A DNA stretch of 13,645 bases, taken from the NCBI GenBank assembly GCA_002338385.1, contig DDIE01000070.1, positions 531 to 14,175 on the forward strand. The letters are read 5' to 3'. Both the position numbers and the translations under genes were made by a program. A model generated the notes under the pieces. That model did no database searches and was not told where the DNA came from. It saw nothing but the letters and a program-made list of their open reading frames with translations. Source of the stretch: Proteobacteria bacterium UBA1858. GTDB taxonomy: Bacteria > Pseudomonadota > Gammaproteobacteria > UBA4575. This document shows, piece after piece, positions 7,321 through 13,645 of the stretch. The first letter of the stretch is position 1. Each line of letters begins with the position of its first letter.

Positions 7321-7371
7321 CAGATCCTTTAAGCAGGTTCACATTCGCCACAACCATGTGCTAGATAGCCT

Positions 7372-7896
7372 ATGATAGATAAAAATAGAGATTTAATTGC
7401 CCTTTCAATCAGTGTTTTGACTATCTCTGACTCGCGCACCGCAGCAGATGATAAGTCCGGCAACTTACTGGTCGAGCGTTTGCAATCAGCCGGTCATAGA
7501 CTGCAGCAGAAAGCCATTGTTAAGGATGATATCTATCAGATCCGCGCGCAGGTGTCGCAGTGGATTGCGCAGTCCGAGCCACAAGTCATTCTCACCACCG
7601 GTGGCACTGGCGTGACCGGACGTGATGGCACTCCAGAGGCAATCAAACCCCTACTGGATAAAGAGATTGAGGGCTTTGGCGAAATGTTCCGGGTATTATC
7701 GTTTGAGTCGATTCGTACCTCTACCCTGCAATCGCGTGCGCTCGCAGGGGTTGCTAATGGGACCTATATTTTCTGTTTGCCCGGTTCATCGGGTGCGTGC
7801 GCAGATGCTTGGGATAAGTTGATCCATGAACAACTGGATTATCGGCATCGTCCATGCAATCTGGTCGAGCTAATTCCACGCCTACGAGAGAGCTAG
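7372..7896 (+). CDS. moaB: Molybdenum cofactor biosynthesis protein MoaB
   Basis: A 174-residue protein of the MoaB/MogA family. MogA adenylates molybdopterin before molybdenum insertion; E. coli MoaB has the same fold but an unproven role, while in organisms lacking MogA the MoaB protein is thought to do this step. Motifs: ISVLTISDSRT (13-23), AIVKDD, LTTGGTGVTGRDGTPEA (74-90), the MoaB-specific GFGEMFRVLSFESI (101-114) with STLQSRALAGVANG, and LPGSSGA (136-142). The TGGTG..GRD binding loop keeps the acidic residue expected for an active enzyme, whereas E. coli MoaB, as I recall it, reads slightly differently here (TEGD). The ATG lacks a strong Shine-Dalgarno. The gene converges on the globin gene, with stops separated by 5 bases. 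Confidence 0.93.
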   Translation: MIDKNRDLIALSISVLTISDSRTAADDKSGNLLVERLQSAGHRLQQKAIVKDDIYQIRAQVSQWIAQSEPQVILTTGGTGVTGRDGTPEAIKPLLDKEIEGFGEMFRVLSFESIRTSTLQSRALAGVANGTYIFCLPGSSGACADAWDKLIHEQLDYRHRPCNLVELIPRLRES

Positions 7897-7901
7897 TACA
7901 G

Positions 7902-8306
7902 TTAGACCTGATTGCGGATATAACCCGCCAACTTAAAGAATTCTTTATTCAAGGCGAACTGCAGATCTGAATCAAGGGCTAACTCGTGCATGGCCAAGCG
8001 CATGCAATATAACCATTGATCACGCGCCTCAAAACCGATTGCGAGATGCTGATGGCGGCGTTTAATCCAGTCAGGATTAACATAGGCTGTCCCGAATAAT
8101 TTTGGACCACCTAACCATTCACATAGATAGTTTTCCAGTCGTTTACGCGAGTGTCTTAAGTCTTGTGGGTGCAGCTCGAGGAGTGTTTGCGCAGAGGCCT
8201 CACGCTGCATGATATCGTAGAAACGGTTAGCCAACTGGTGGACAGTAGATCGGCCGCCGAGTCGCTGATAAAGACTAGCTTCAGCCACCGATATAGGACA
8301 TTTCAA
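7902..8306 (-). CDS. Truncated haemoglobin, group II-like
   Basis: A 134-residue haem protein of the truncated-globin family, usual length for it. Such proteins bind O2 or NO in the cytosol and are tied to NO detoxification or oxygen handling. Visible marks: LYQRLGG at the start of the fold, tyrosine 30 in FYDIM (B10, distal ligand-stabilising), CEWLGGPKLFG (62-72), proximal histidine 85 in IKRRH (F8), then RDQWLYCM with tryptophan 98 (G8), a hallmark of groups II and III. The WLGGP segment and RDQWL favour group II. The ATG lies 26 bases inside the moaA 3' end, with AAGG 5 bases upstream; a GTG at codon 7 is a second option. It is probably co-transcribed and translationally coupled with moaA. 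Confidence 0.9.
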   Translation of the reverse strand: MKCPISVAEASLYQRLGGRSTVHQLANRFYDIMQREASAQTLLELHPQDLRHSRKRLENYLCEWLGGPKLFGTAYVNPDWIKRRHQHLAIGFEARDQWLYCMRLAMHELALDSDLQFALNKEFFKLAGYIRNQV

Positions 8307-9294
8307 CCTTGTGCATCGTTTGTTCAGCGCGTCCCCGCAGTTCTGAATAACGATCGCTGCGCTCTCGCCATGTGCTGGCGATCACTTCATTAATATATTC
8401 ATCACCTGCCTGCTCGCGCAGTAAGCGTCGTAAGTCGGTACCCTTGGAGGCAAATAAACAGGTATACAGACTTCCCTCGGCCGATAAACGCATACGATTA
8501 CAATCACCACAAAAAGCGTCAGTCACTGAAGTAATTAAGCCTATCTCCCCTGTCCCATCCTGATAACGCCAACGCTTGGCGACTTCGCCACGGTAGTTGG
8601 GATCCACCGGCTCAAGTGGTAATGCTTGATTGATAATGCGCACAATTTCGCTTCCAGAGACGACCGCCGCCATATTCCAGCCATTAGTATTGCCCACATC
8701 CATATACTCAATGAAGCGCAGAATGACATTGCTATTCTTGAAATAACGCGCCATTGGTAGGATGTTATCTTCGTTAATGTTCTTCTGCACGACCATATTG
8801 ACCTTAATCGTGTCGAAGCCTGCACGATGAGCATTTTCGATGCCTTGTAATACTTTCTCGACCGTGACTTGCATGTCATTCATGCGCATGAAAGTCTCTG
8901 GCTCGATCGCATCGAGACTCACCGTAATTCGGCCCAGACCCGCAGCTTTCAGCAGCTGCGCTTTTTCCAGAGTGAGAATTGAAGCATTGGTGGTCAGGGC
9001 GATATCTTCCACCCCCTCGATTTTATTGAGCTCAGCCACTAACACATCGAGATTCTTTCTAACCAGAGGCTCACCGCCCGTGAGGCGAATCTTGCGTACG
9101 CCATGAGCGACAAACAGGCGCGTCAGGCGCGTGATTTCCTCGAACGAGAGTAAATCGTCACGTTGCAGAAATTGATATTTAGAATTAAATACCTGTTTTG
9201 GCATACAATACGTACATCTGAAATTACACCGGTCGGTCACCGAGATTCTCAGATCACGCATGTTACGCTGGTATTGGTCGATCAATTCACTCAT
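8281..9294 (-). CDS. moaA: GTP 3',8-cyclase MoaA (radical SAM)
   Basis: A 337-residue cytosolic enzyme that starts Moco synthesis by rearranging GTP to 3',8-cyclo-GTP, which MoaC converts to cPMP. The N-terminal radical-SAM cluster motif is CX3CX2C at C23, C27, C30; the SAM-binding GGEP is at 73-76. The second Fe-S cluster, which binds GTP, uses C262, C265 and C279 (CX2CX13C). The C-terminal Gly-Gly needed for activity is present (SYIGG). The start at 9294 fits the family (a short helix before LRISVTDRC). The enzyme is oxygen-sensitive. It is followed on the same strand by an overlapping globin gene. There is no room for a conserved Moco riboswitch leader: the neighbouring SLC13 gene starts 11 bases away, and no Shine-Dalgarno is evident. 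Confidence 0.97.
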   Translation of the reverse strand: MSELIDQYQRNMRDLRISVTDRCNFRCTYCMPKQVFNSKYQFLQRDDLLSFEEITRLTRLFVAHGVRKIRLTGGEPLVRKNLDVLVAELNKIEGVEDIALTTNASILTLEKAQLLKAAGLGRITVSLDAIEPETFMRMNDMQVTVEKVLQGIENAHRAGFDTIKVNMVVQKNINEDNILPMARYFKNSNVILRFIEYMDVGNTNGWNMAAVVSGSEIVRIINQALPLEPVDPNYRGEVAKRWRYQDGTGEIGLITSVTDAFCGDCNRMRLSAEGSLYTCLFASKGTDLRRLLREQAGDEYINEVIASTWRERSDRYSELRGRAEQTMHKVEMSYIGG

Positions 9295-9305
9295 TTCTAA
9301 TCGTT

Positions 9306-10811
9306 ATGTTCCATTCTGTCCAAAAATTCGGATTGTTACTTGGCCCGATCGCTGCACTGGCCCTATTTTCAGCCCTACCTGAACATTATGTCGATACCCA
9401 GAAAGCATTAATTCCACTCACTTTTTCGGCTAAAACGACGCTTTGTGTCACCCTCTGGATGGCAATTTGGTGGCTGACCGAGGCAATTGATATCAGCATT
9501 ACTGCTCTGTTGCCAATTGCATTGTTTCCATTATTAGATATTGCTGACATTAAAGCGACCACCGCGCCCTATGCCTCACATTTGATTTTTTTGTTTATGG
9601 GTGGCTTTATTATTGCCCTGTCGATGCAACGCTGGCAGTTAGATCAACGTCTGGCCAATATGATTTTAGCGATCACGGGTAACCGACCGATGTTAATCAT
9701 AGCGGGTTTTATGTTAGCCACAGCACTGTTAAGTGGCTTCATATCCAACACTGCTACTAGCGCATTGATGTTACCTATGGGCTTGAGCATCATTGCACTG
9801 TATACCCACTATGACGACGATCACTTTGCCAACCGTGACCAACATAATTTCGCACGCTGTTTGCTGTTGGGCATTGCCTATGCCGCATCGCTGGGCGGCA
9901 CGCTCACGATTATTGGTACTGCCCCCAATTTATTTTTAGTCGGCTTTCTGGAAACAGGCCTGGATGAAGCCTATCAAACACAAGTGAGTTTTCTGCAGTG
10001 GGTATTGATAGCCGCGCCGCTGGTATTCATCTTTCTGCCCATAATATGGTTATTGTTGAGTAAAGTGGTTTTCCCCTTTGACCAACAACTGCTCCGAGCA
10101 GGCACCAATCCAACCCATGAGACGCCGCCTATGTCTGACGGTGAAGCCATTACTTTGGCGGTATTTATCTTGACTGTCGGATTGTGGATGTTTCGACCCT
10201 GGCTGCAAACACTAAGCTTTGCCTGGGCAGGCGCATCAATTACCCCCCTCAAAGGCTTGTCAGATCCTGGTATTGCCATGTTCTCTGCCTTGTTGTTATT
10301 CATCATCCCAATTAATCTTAATCACCGGGTGTTTGTGATGGATTGGCCAACTGCTAAAAAGCTGCCCTGGGGAATTTTTATATTATTCGGCGGTGGTCTC
10401 ACTCTGGCGCAAGCGATTAAGCATAATGGTGTGGCCGAATTTATTGCTGCCCAGAGTATATTTTTACCCGCACTGCCCGAATATGTGTTTGTGCTAATCA
10501 TCTGCTTTGCCGTTATTTTTCTTACCGAGCTGACTTCCAATACGGCCACCACCGCGACGCTGGTGCCTATTCTGGCCAGTATGGCGATCGGTATGGGCAT
10601 CCATCCTTATTTACTGATTTTTCCTGCCACCTTTGCCGCCAGCTTTGCTTTTATGATGCCTATCGCCACGCCACCGAATGCGATTGTATTTGGTTCTGGC
10701 TATTTAACTATTCCAGATATGTGTCGTGCTGGACTGGGCCTGAATATACTGGGTATGCTGCTGATAACAGCACTGACCTATTGGCTGATCAAGCCAGCAT
10801 TGGGAATTTAG
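9306..10811 (+). CDS. SLC13/DASS family anion:sodium symporter
   Basis: A 501-residue inner-membrane protein of the divalent anion:Na+ symporter family, which imports dicarboxylates, citrate or sulfate. It carries both SNT signature motifs, at 147-149 (SNTATSALMLP) and 411-413 (SNTATTATLVP), which form the two sodium and substrate sites in VcINDY-type carriers. Typical segments are LWMAIWWLTEAI (50-61), TALLPIALFPLL and FLFMGGFIIALSM near 95-107. A helix count of about eleven plus two re-entrant loops fits. Substrate cannot be told from sequence. The ATG is used because the first helix (GLLLGPIAALALF) begins at once and no in-frame start lies upstream; no Shine-Dalgarno is visible. It diverges from moaA and leads the downstream plus-strand genes. 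Confidence 0.93.
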   Translation: MFHSVQKFGLLLGPIAALALFSALPEHYVDTQKALIPLTFSAKTTLCVTLWMAIWWLTEAIDISITALLPIALFPLLDIADIKATTAPYASHLIFLFMGGFIIALSMQRWQLDQRLANMILAITGNRPMLIIAGFMLATALLSGFISNTATSALMLPMGLSIIALYTHYDDDHFANRDQHNFARCLLLGIAYAASLGGTLTIIGTAPNLFLVGFLETGLDEAYQTQVSFLQWVLIAAPLVFIFLPIIWLLLSKVVFPFDQQLLRAGTNPTHETPPMSDGEAITLAVFILTVGLWMFRPWLQTLSFAWAGASITPLKGLSDPGIAMFSALLLFIIPINLNHRVFVMDWPTAKKLPWGIFILFGGGLTLAQAIKHNGVAEFIAAQSIFLPALPEYVFVLIICFAVIFLTELTSNTATTATLVPILASMAIGMGIHPYLLIFPATFAASFAFMMPIATPPNAIVFGSGYLTIPDMCRAGLGLNILGMLLITALTYWLIKPALGI

Positions 10812-10827
10812 GACGAATAGTTTGTCC
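10811..10827 (+). other. Small hairpin at the end of the SLC13 gene
   Basis: GGACGAA and TTTGTCC face each other across a TAG loop, giving seven pairs with one G-U. The hairpin begins on the last base of the SLC13 stop codon. There is no T-tract after it, so it would be a poor intrinsic terminator; it could partly separate the transporter from the downstream genes or stabilise the upstream RNA. Confidence 0.25.
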
Positions 10828-10865
10828 GGCAGCACGCGGTCGGCGTCTTCTTATATACTTGCCCT

Positions 10866-11189
10866 ATGAAAATAGTTGTCTTGCATCTGCTCCTACTACT
10901 GATCCTCAGTCCTACCATTCAAGCTGGCTGGCTGAAGGATGACAATTACTGGCAATGTTTGCTGGATACTATGCAAGACATCAAGAGCGATACGGTGGCA
11001 GAGGAACTGGTCGCGCATTGTCAACAACGCTATCCTTTTTACACCCGTATATTTATTAAAAAAAAGCGCCCAGTATTCGGTATAAAAACAGCCAGTGAGT
11101 GTGTGCTCAAGCGCGGTAAGAATATCAACAGCGAAGTTGCTGCGCGCTATATTCAAGCCGCTTGCTATAAACTCTATCCTGAACAATAA
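10866..11189 (+). CDS. Secreted four-cysteine protein with two tandem motif copies
   Basis: A 107-residue protein with an N-terminal signal peptide (MKIVV, then a leucine-rich core, TIQA cleavage at about residue 20), so it is periplasmic or secreted. The mature part holds two copies of one 27-residue motif, at 31-57 and 79-105. Both have Cys at positions 1 and 22, Leu 3, Ile 9, Ser 11, Asp/Glu 12, Ala 15, Ala 20 and a final Tyr-Pro; the copies are 48 residues apart. The two cysteines in each copy could form one disulfide. I recognise no named family; from memory, similar single motifs occur in small exported proteobacterial proteins. It lies 54 bases after the SLC13 gene and 12 bases before the thioredoxin-like gene. 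A TATACT box ends 6 bases before the ATG, without a -35 match. The gene is likely real; its function is unknown. Confidence 0.75.
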   Translation: MKIVVLHLLLLLILSPTIQAGWLKDDNYWQCLLDTMQDIKSDTVAEELVAHCQQRYPFYTRIFIKKKRPVFGIKTASECVLKRGKNINSEVAARYIQAACYKLYPEQ

Positions 11190-11201
11190 AAAGGAATAAC
11201 G

Positions 11202-11696
11202 ATGGTACATAAAAAAATATTGTCTGCCTGGCTGTTAGTAAGCAGTCTGCTGCTGGCTCAGGCTGGATATGCCGCTGAGGCCTCAATAGAACAAGAATCC
11301 ACAGACCTCAGCGCCTTCGTGCATCAACAACTGGCGACTGATCGCTGGGATTTAGTCATGTTCTGGGCGACCAATTGCGAACCCTGTAAAAAAGATTTCC
11401 AGAAATTAGCCCGCCTAATGGAAGATTATCCTGCTATTGCAATGTCCATTATTGGTGTGGTCATCGATGGCCAACAGCAGCCGCAGATCGCAGCAGAAAT
11501 TATCCGTCAGCGCAACTTGAACTACCCGCATGTGCTCACTAATTACGAGACAGCCAATACATTTCACACACACATCACCCAGCAAGCATTGCTGGGCACA
11601 CCTTCGTATCTGTTATATGACCATAATAATGTCATGGTCGCTGCAAATCCCAGCATAATTGATATCGATGCCTTATTAATGTTTGTAGAGGATTGA
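11202..11696 (+). CDS. Periplasmic thioredoxin-fold protein (TlpA/ResA-like)
   Basis: A 164-residue exported protein with a signal peptide (KK, hydrophobic core, cleavage after AQAGYA near residue 24). The thioredoxin fold shows the active site MFWATNCEPCKKDF with CEPC at 59-62, the strand IIGVVIDGQ, and the cis-proline loop LLGTPSYLLYD (P134). CEPC and the position after a signal peptide point to TlpA/ResA/CcmG-like disulfide reductases, which keep periplasmic cysteines reduced. The ribosome-binding site AAGGAA lies 6 bases before the ATG, the strongest in the window. The gene is sandwiched between a four-cysteine secreted protein and a bicupin, so these proteins are plausible partners or substrates. 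No c-type cytochrome genes are nearby, so a cytochrome-maturation role is not supported by context. Confidence 0.87.
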   Translation: MVHKKILSAWLLVSSLLLAQAGYAAEASIEQESTDLSAFVHQQLATDRWDLVMFWATNCEPCKKDFQKLARLMEDYPAIAMSIIGVVIDGQQQPQIAAEIIRQRNLNYPHVLTNYETANTFHTHITQQALLGTPSYLLYDHNNVMVAANPSIIDIDALLMFVED

Positions 11697-11698
11697 GC

Positions 11699-12370
11699 AT
11701 GGCTGACCTGGCCGATGTAAATAGTGATCTCAGCCAGCAGGTGGTGATAGATACGCAATCTATGCCTTGGCAGAGCAGTCCCAGCGGGACAGTGTGGCGT
11801 AAACCACTGTATCGTGAAGGGGGTGAATTTGGCCCAGTAACCAGCCTGGTACGCTACCAAGCAGGCGGCAAGTTTCGCAGTCATGCGCATCCCCAAGGAG
11901 AAGAAATTCTAGTTCTCGCGGGTGAATTCTGTGATGACCATGGACGTTATCCGCAGGGAAGCTATTTACTTAATCCTGATGGCAGCCAGCATGCACCCTA
12001 TTCTGACCATGGCTGTACTCTGTTGGTTCGGCTGCGCCAATATGCCGGACATGATCGACCGCAAATAAAACTGGATACAACACAGGCCCACTGGCGCCAA
12101 GGCATGGTCGAGGGTTTAACCGTGCTGCCCTTATATGCGCAAGCCAACTATACGGAAAATATGGCGCTCGTTCACTGGCAACCCGAGACTTATTTTGCCC
12201 GTCATACCCACCCCGGTGGTGAGGAGATATTTGTCATTGAGGGTACCTTTGAGGATGAACATGGTGTCTATCCACAGGGCAGTTGGATACGCAGTCCACA
12301 CATGAGTACCCACACGCCTTTTTCCAGACAGGGATGTTTGATTTATGTGCGTGTCGGTGGACTGGCATAG
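11699..12370 (+). CDS. Bicupin, ChrR-like cupin domain protein
   Basis: A 223-residue cytosolic-looking protein built of two homologous ChrR-type cupin domains, about residues 30-115 and 135-220. Each has the metal-site pattern: H62, H64, E68-E69 and H98 in the first, H169, H171, E175-E176 and H205 in the second, and each repeats a segment of the form GEF/GTF, D/E-HG, YPQGS. In ChrR, this cupin is the regulatory half of an anti-sigma factor; here there is no sigma-binding zinc domain and no sigma gene, so an enzyme or metal sensor is equally likely. The ATG at 11699 is preferred over an in-frame TTG at 11693 because AGGA lies 6 bases upstream of the ATG. Only two bases separate it from the thioredoxin-gene stop, so the genes are coupled. 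Confidence 0.88.
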   Translation: MADLADVNSDLSQQVVIDTQSMPWQSSPSGTVWRKPLYREGGEFGPVTSLVRYQAGGKFRSHAHPQGEEILVLAGEFCDDHGRYPQGSYLLNPDGSQHAPYSDHGCTLLVRLRQYAGHDRPQIKLDTTQAHWRQGMVEGLTVLPLYAQANYTENMALVHWQPETYFARHTHPGGEEIFVIEGTFEDEHGVYPQGSWIRSPHMSTHTPFSRQGCLIYVRVGGLA

Positions 12371-12381
12371 GCCTAAGCCTA
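12368..12381. terminator. Weak hairpin between convergent bicupin and EamA genes
   Basis: TAGGC and GCCTA pair around a CTAA loop, starting on the bicupin stop codon, in a 21-base gap between two convergent genes. The stem is five pairs and no T-run follows directly in either direction (TTTTATT lies 9 bases further on the plus strand). A minimal or bidirectional terminator is possible, not shown. Confidence 0.25.
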
Positions 12382-12391
12382 CCCAGTGATT

Positions 12392-13282
12392 TTATTGCGC
12401 AGATTTTTTCTGCGCCAGTGCGACACCTGCCAAAATCACCACCAGCGCCAATATGGCATGCAGGCTGATGTGCTCTTGACCAATGACTACCCCAATCAAT
12501 ACTGCCCACAGCGGAATCAAATAATTTGCCTGTGACATGAAAGGTGCACCGGCGCGCCTAATCAGGCTGAAATAGACAATCGTAGCCAGACCACTAGGAA
12601 ACAATCCCAATAAACCAATCGCTATCAAAGAAGATAGACTGACTTGGCCTGACCATGCGGAACCTGCCAGCAGTGCGAAAGGTGTGATCAGGATTGAAGC
12701 GATCAGTAACACGCCAGCCGACAGCAAGGTCAAACTGATGCGCGGTAGTTGATGGGCGACCACTGAGTTGACAGCGTAACTGACGGCACCGCTCAGGATA
12801 GATAGCATGGCCAGTATGTGCAGCCAGTTGACGCTAGAGTTGAGGCGCACCTCCGGCAACATCAGAATGACCACACCGACAAACCCCAGCACAAAGCCAA
12901 GCACTTTATGCCGCGTAATGTGTTCATCGGCAACAAACCAATGTGCCAGCAAAATCGTTGCCAATGGCATCATGGCCATTAGTATCCCAGCCAGGCCACT
13001 ATCGACATATTGTTGGCCCCAAGTGATTAGGAAGAACGGCATACAGTTGCCTGTGATGGCTAATATTGTCAGTAGCGGCCAGTATGGTTTGAGTTGACTG
13101 AAACGCTCACCTTGCAGATATACCAAGGGTATCAGCATCAGTGCGCCTATCATGATGCGACCTGCAACGACTAGGACTGCTGGAAAATCCTGCACCGCGA
13201 TTTTAGTCAACAAGAAGGCTGAACCGAAGGTAACCACCAGTGCCAAGAGTGCTACCCAATCCAGCCAGCGAGATGTTTGCAT
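12392..13282 (-). CDS. EamA/DMT family transporter
   Basis: A 296-residue inner-membrane protein with about ten helices in two tandem EamA halves (roughly 8-140 and 155-288), the layout of the RhaT/YdcZ-like drug/metabolite transporter superfamily. Visible marks are the FGSAFLLTKIAV opening, GQQYVDSGLAGILMAMMPL closing the first half, and the corresponding IRRAGAPFMSQANYLIPLWAVLIG in the second half, in two pieces. Members export metabolites or amino acids, or import drugs and vitamins; the substrate is not readable here. GGA lies 8 bases before the ATG as a weak ribosome-binding site. It converges with the bicupin gene. Nothing about it is unusual. Confidence 0.9.
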   Translation of the reverse strand: MQTSRWLDWVALLALVVTFGSAFLLTKIAVQDFPAVLVVAGRIMIGALMLIPLVYLQGERFSQLKPYWPLLTILAITGNCMPFFLITWGQQYVDSGLAGILMAMMPLATILLAHWFVADEHITRHKVLGFVLGFVGVVILMLPEVRLNSSVNWLHILAMLSILSGAVSYAVNSVVAHQLPRISLTLLSAGVLLIASILITPFALLAGSAWSGQVSLSSLIAIGLLGLFPSGLATIVYFSLIRRAGAPFMSQANYLIPLWAVLIGVVIGQEHISLHAILALVVILAGVALAQKKSAQ

Positions 13283-13483
13283 AGCAAGCGTCCATGATAG
13301 TGTGCGGATATGTGTACGACGCGTTGAATATATTTTTTATCGTGCGCCTGATGCTTGATATAATTCAACCATCATAGTGCGGCTGAGCTTACCTTATCTA
13401 GCGCTCATTCCATACTGGAATTTCATAAACTCGACTGGACATATATTTCCTGTGTTGACCAACTTATCACGTCAAGCCATAAC
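13283..13483. other. Intergenic region between divergent EamA and membrane protein genes
   Basis: Two hundred bases between divergent starts, expected to hold both promoters. Seen here: the inverted pair GTTGAAT (13323-13329) and ATTCAAC (13363-13369), and a perfect dyad ATTCCA-tac-TGGAAT (13407-13421) with operator-like shape. No promoter stands out for either gene; TTGACC (13455-13460) is a good -35 but is too close to the next start codon to serve it from a -10 at 17 bases. Confidence 0.35.
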
Positions 13484-13645
13484 ATGATCCGCGTTGTATT
13501 CATCTTACTCGCACTGATCAGTGTTGTTTTAGCCTTCCGCTGGTTCAAAAAACAATCAGCTGGCAAACGCTGGCAAGCATTAATGCTCGTGACTGCTGTC
13601 ATATTGCTCGGCCTAGTGGCAACCGGACGCATGCATTGGCTGGTT
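13484..13645 (+). CDS. Small membrane protein N-terminus, possibly a DnaJ-domain protein (3' end outside window)
   Basis: The first 54 codons of a gene that continues past the window. The chain has a hydrophobic helix (about residues 2-18), a basic stretch (FRWFKKQSAGKRW, 18-30), a second helix (about 31-46) and TGRMHWLV. This layout, and the TGR-H-WL ending, reminds me of the N-terminus of the membrane-anchored DnaJ-domain proteins of gammaproteobacteria, in which a C-terminal J domain follows. The J domain would lie beyond the window, so this remains a guess. The ATG at 13484 has no clear Shine-Dalgarno. Confidence 0.5.
   Translation, partial: MIRVVFILLALISVVLAFRWFKKQSAGKRWQALMLVTAVILLGLVATGRMHWLV

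Noticed and set aside
7246..7371. Possible Moco riboswitch before moaB
   Set aside because: The gap is short and shows no recognisable conserved core or long paired regions; Moco riboswitches usually precede moaA or transporters.
8841..9106. Open frame antisense to moaA
   Set aside because: Composition and residues reflect the complement of the moaA coding sequence; no motif is visible.
11693..11698. TTG at 11693 as the start of the bicupin gene
   Set aside because: The ATG at 11699 has AGGA six bases upstream, while the TTG overlaps that spacer and would place the ribosome-binding site directly against it.
13323..13369. Inverted pair GTTGAAT/ATTCAAC as a terminator
   Set aside because: It lies between divergent gene starts, is AT-rich and has a 33-base loop; a terminator is not expected there.
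13455..13483. TTGACC plus CATAAC at 17 bases as a promoter for the last gene
   Set aside because: Transcription would start inside the coding region, after the ATG.

Overview
The window reads as an ordinary chromosomal stretch of a gammaproteobacterium. I infer this from the ClpB, MoaA, MoaB, MoaE and NudF sequences, which resemble the E. coli proteins or their close relatives, from the dense gene packing, and from a base composition that looks close to 50% GC by eye. I cannot fix the genus. There are no phage genes, tRNAs, rRNAs, CRISPR arrays or intact insertion sequences.

Layout. 1-536 is the 3' end of clpB. 512-919 holds a small AT-rich gene for a FixJ/LuxR-type DNA-binding domain without its receiver domain, probably a remnant. 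920-1310 is non-coding and ends in a roughly 124 bp imperfect palindrome; the last bases of this palindrome supply the stop codon of the next gene. 1308-5709 (minus strand) is a four-gene Gld-type ABC system: ATPase, ABC-2 permease, GldG-like auxiliary protein and DUF4340 protein. Upstream of it on the same strand lie nudF (ADP-ribose pyrophosphatase) and moaE.

7027-7896 (plus strand) has a small DUF2007 protein and moaB. Converging on moaB, with stop codons 5 bases apart, is a minus-strand pair: moaA and a truncated haemoglobin whose start lies inside the moaA 3' end. Moco synthesis is therefore represented by moaE, moaB and moaA, but moaC, moaD, moeA and moeB are not here. The moaA start is only 11 bases from the start of a divergent SLC13/DASS transporter gene.

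9306-12370 (plus strand) is a probable operon: SLC13 transporter, a secreted 107-residue four-cysteine protein made of two copies of the same motif, a periplasmic thioredoxin-fold protein with a CEPC active site, and a two-cupin ChrR-like protein. The last three are tightly packed, and they are the part of the window whose function is least explained. A convergent EamA/DMT exporter follows (12392-13282, minus). The window ends in the first 54 codons of a small membrane protein that may be the N-terminus of a DnaJ-domain protein.

Most of the content is conserved housekeeping. The items best worth a second look are the four-cysteine/thioredoxin/bicupin cluster, the moaA-globin overlap, the 11-base divergent start pair, and the palindromic element at the end of the DUF4340 gene.
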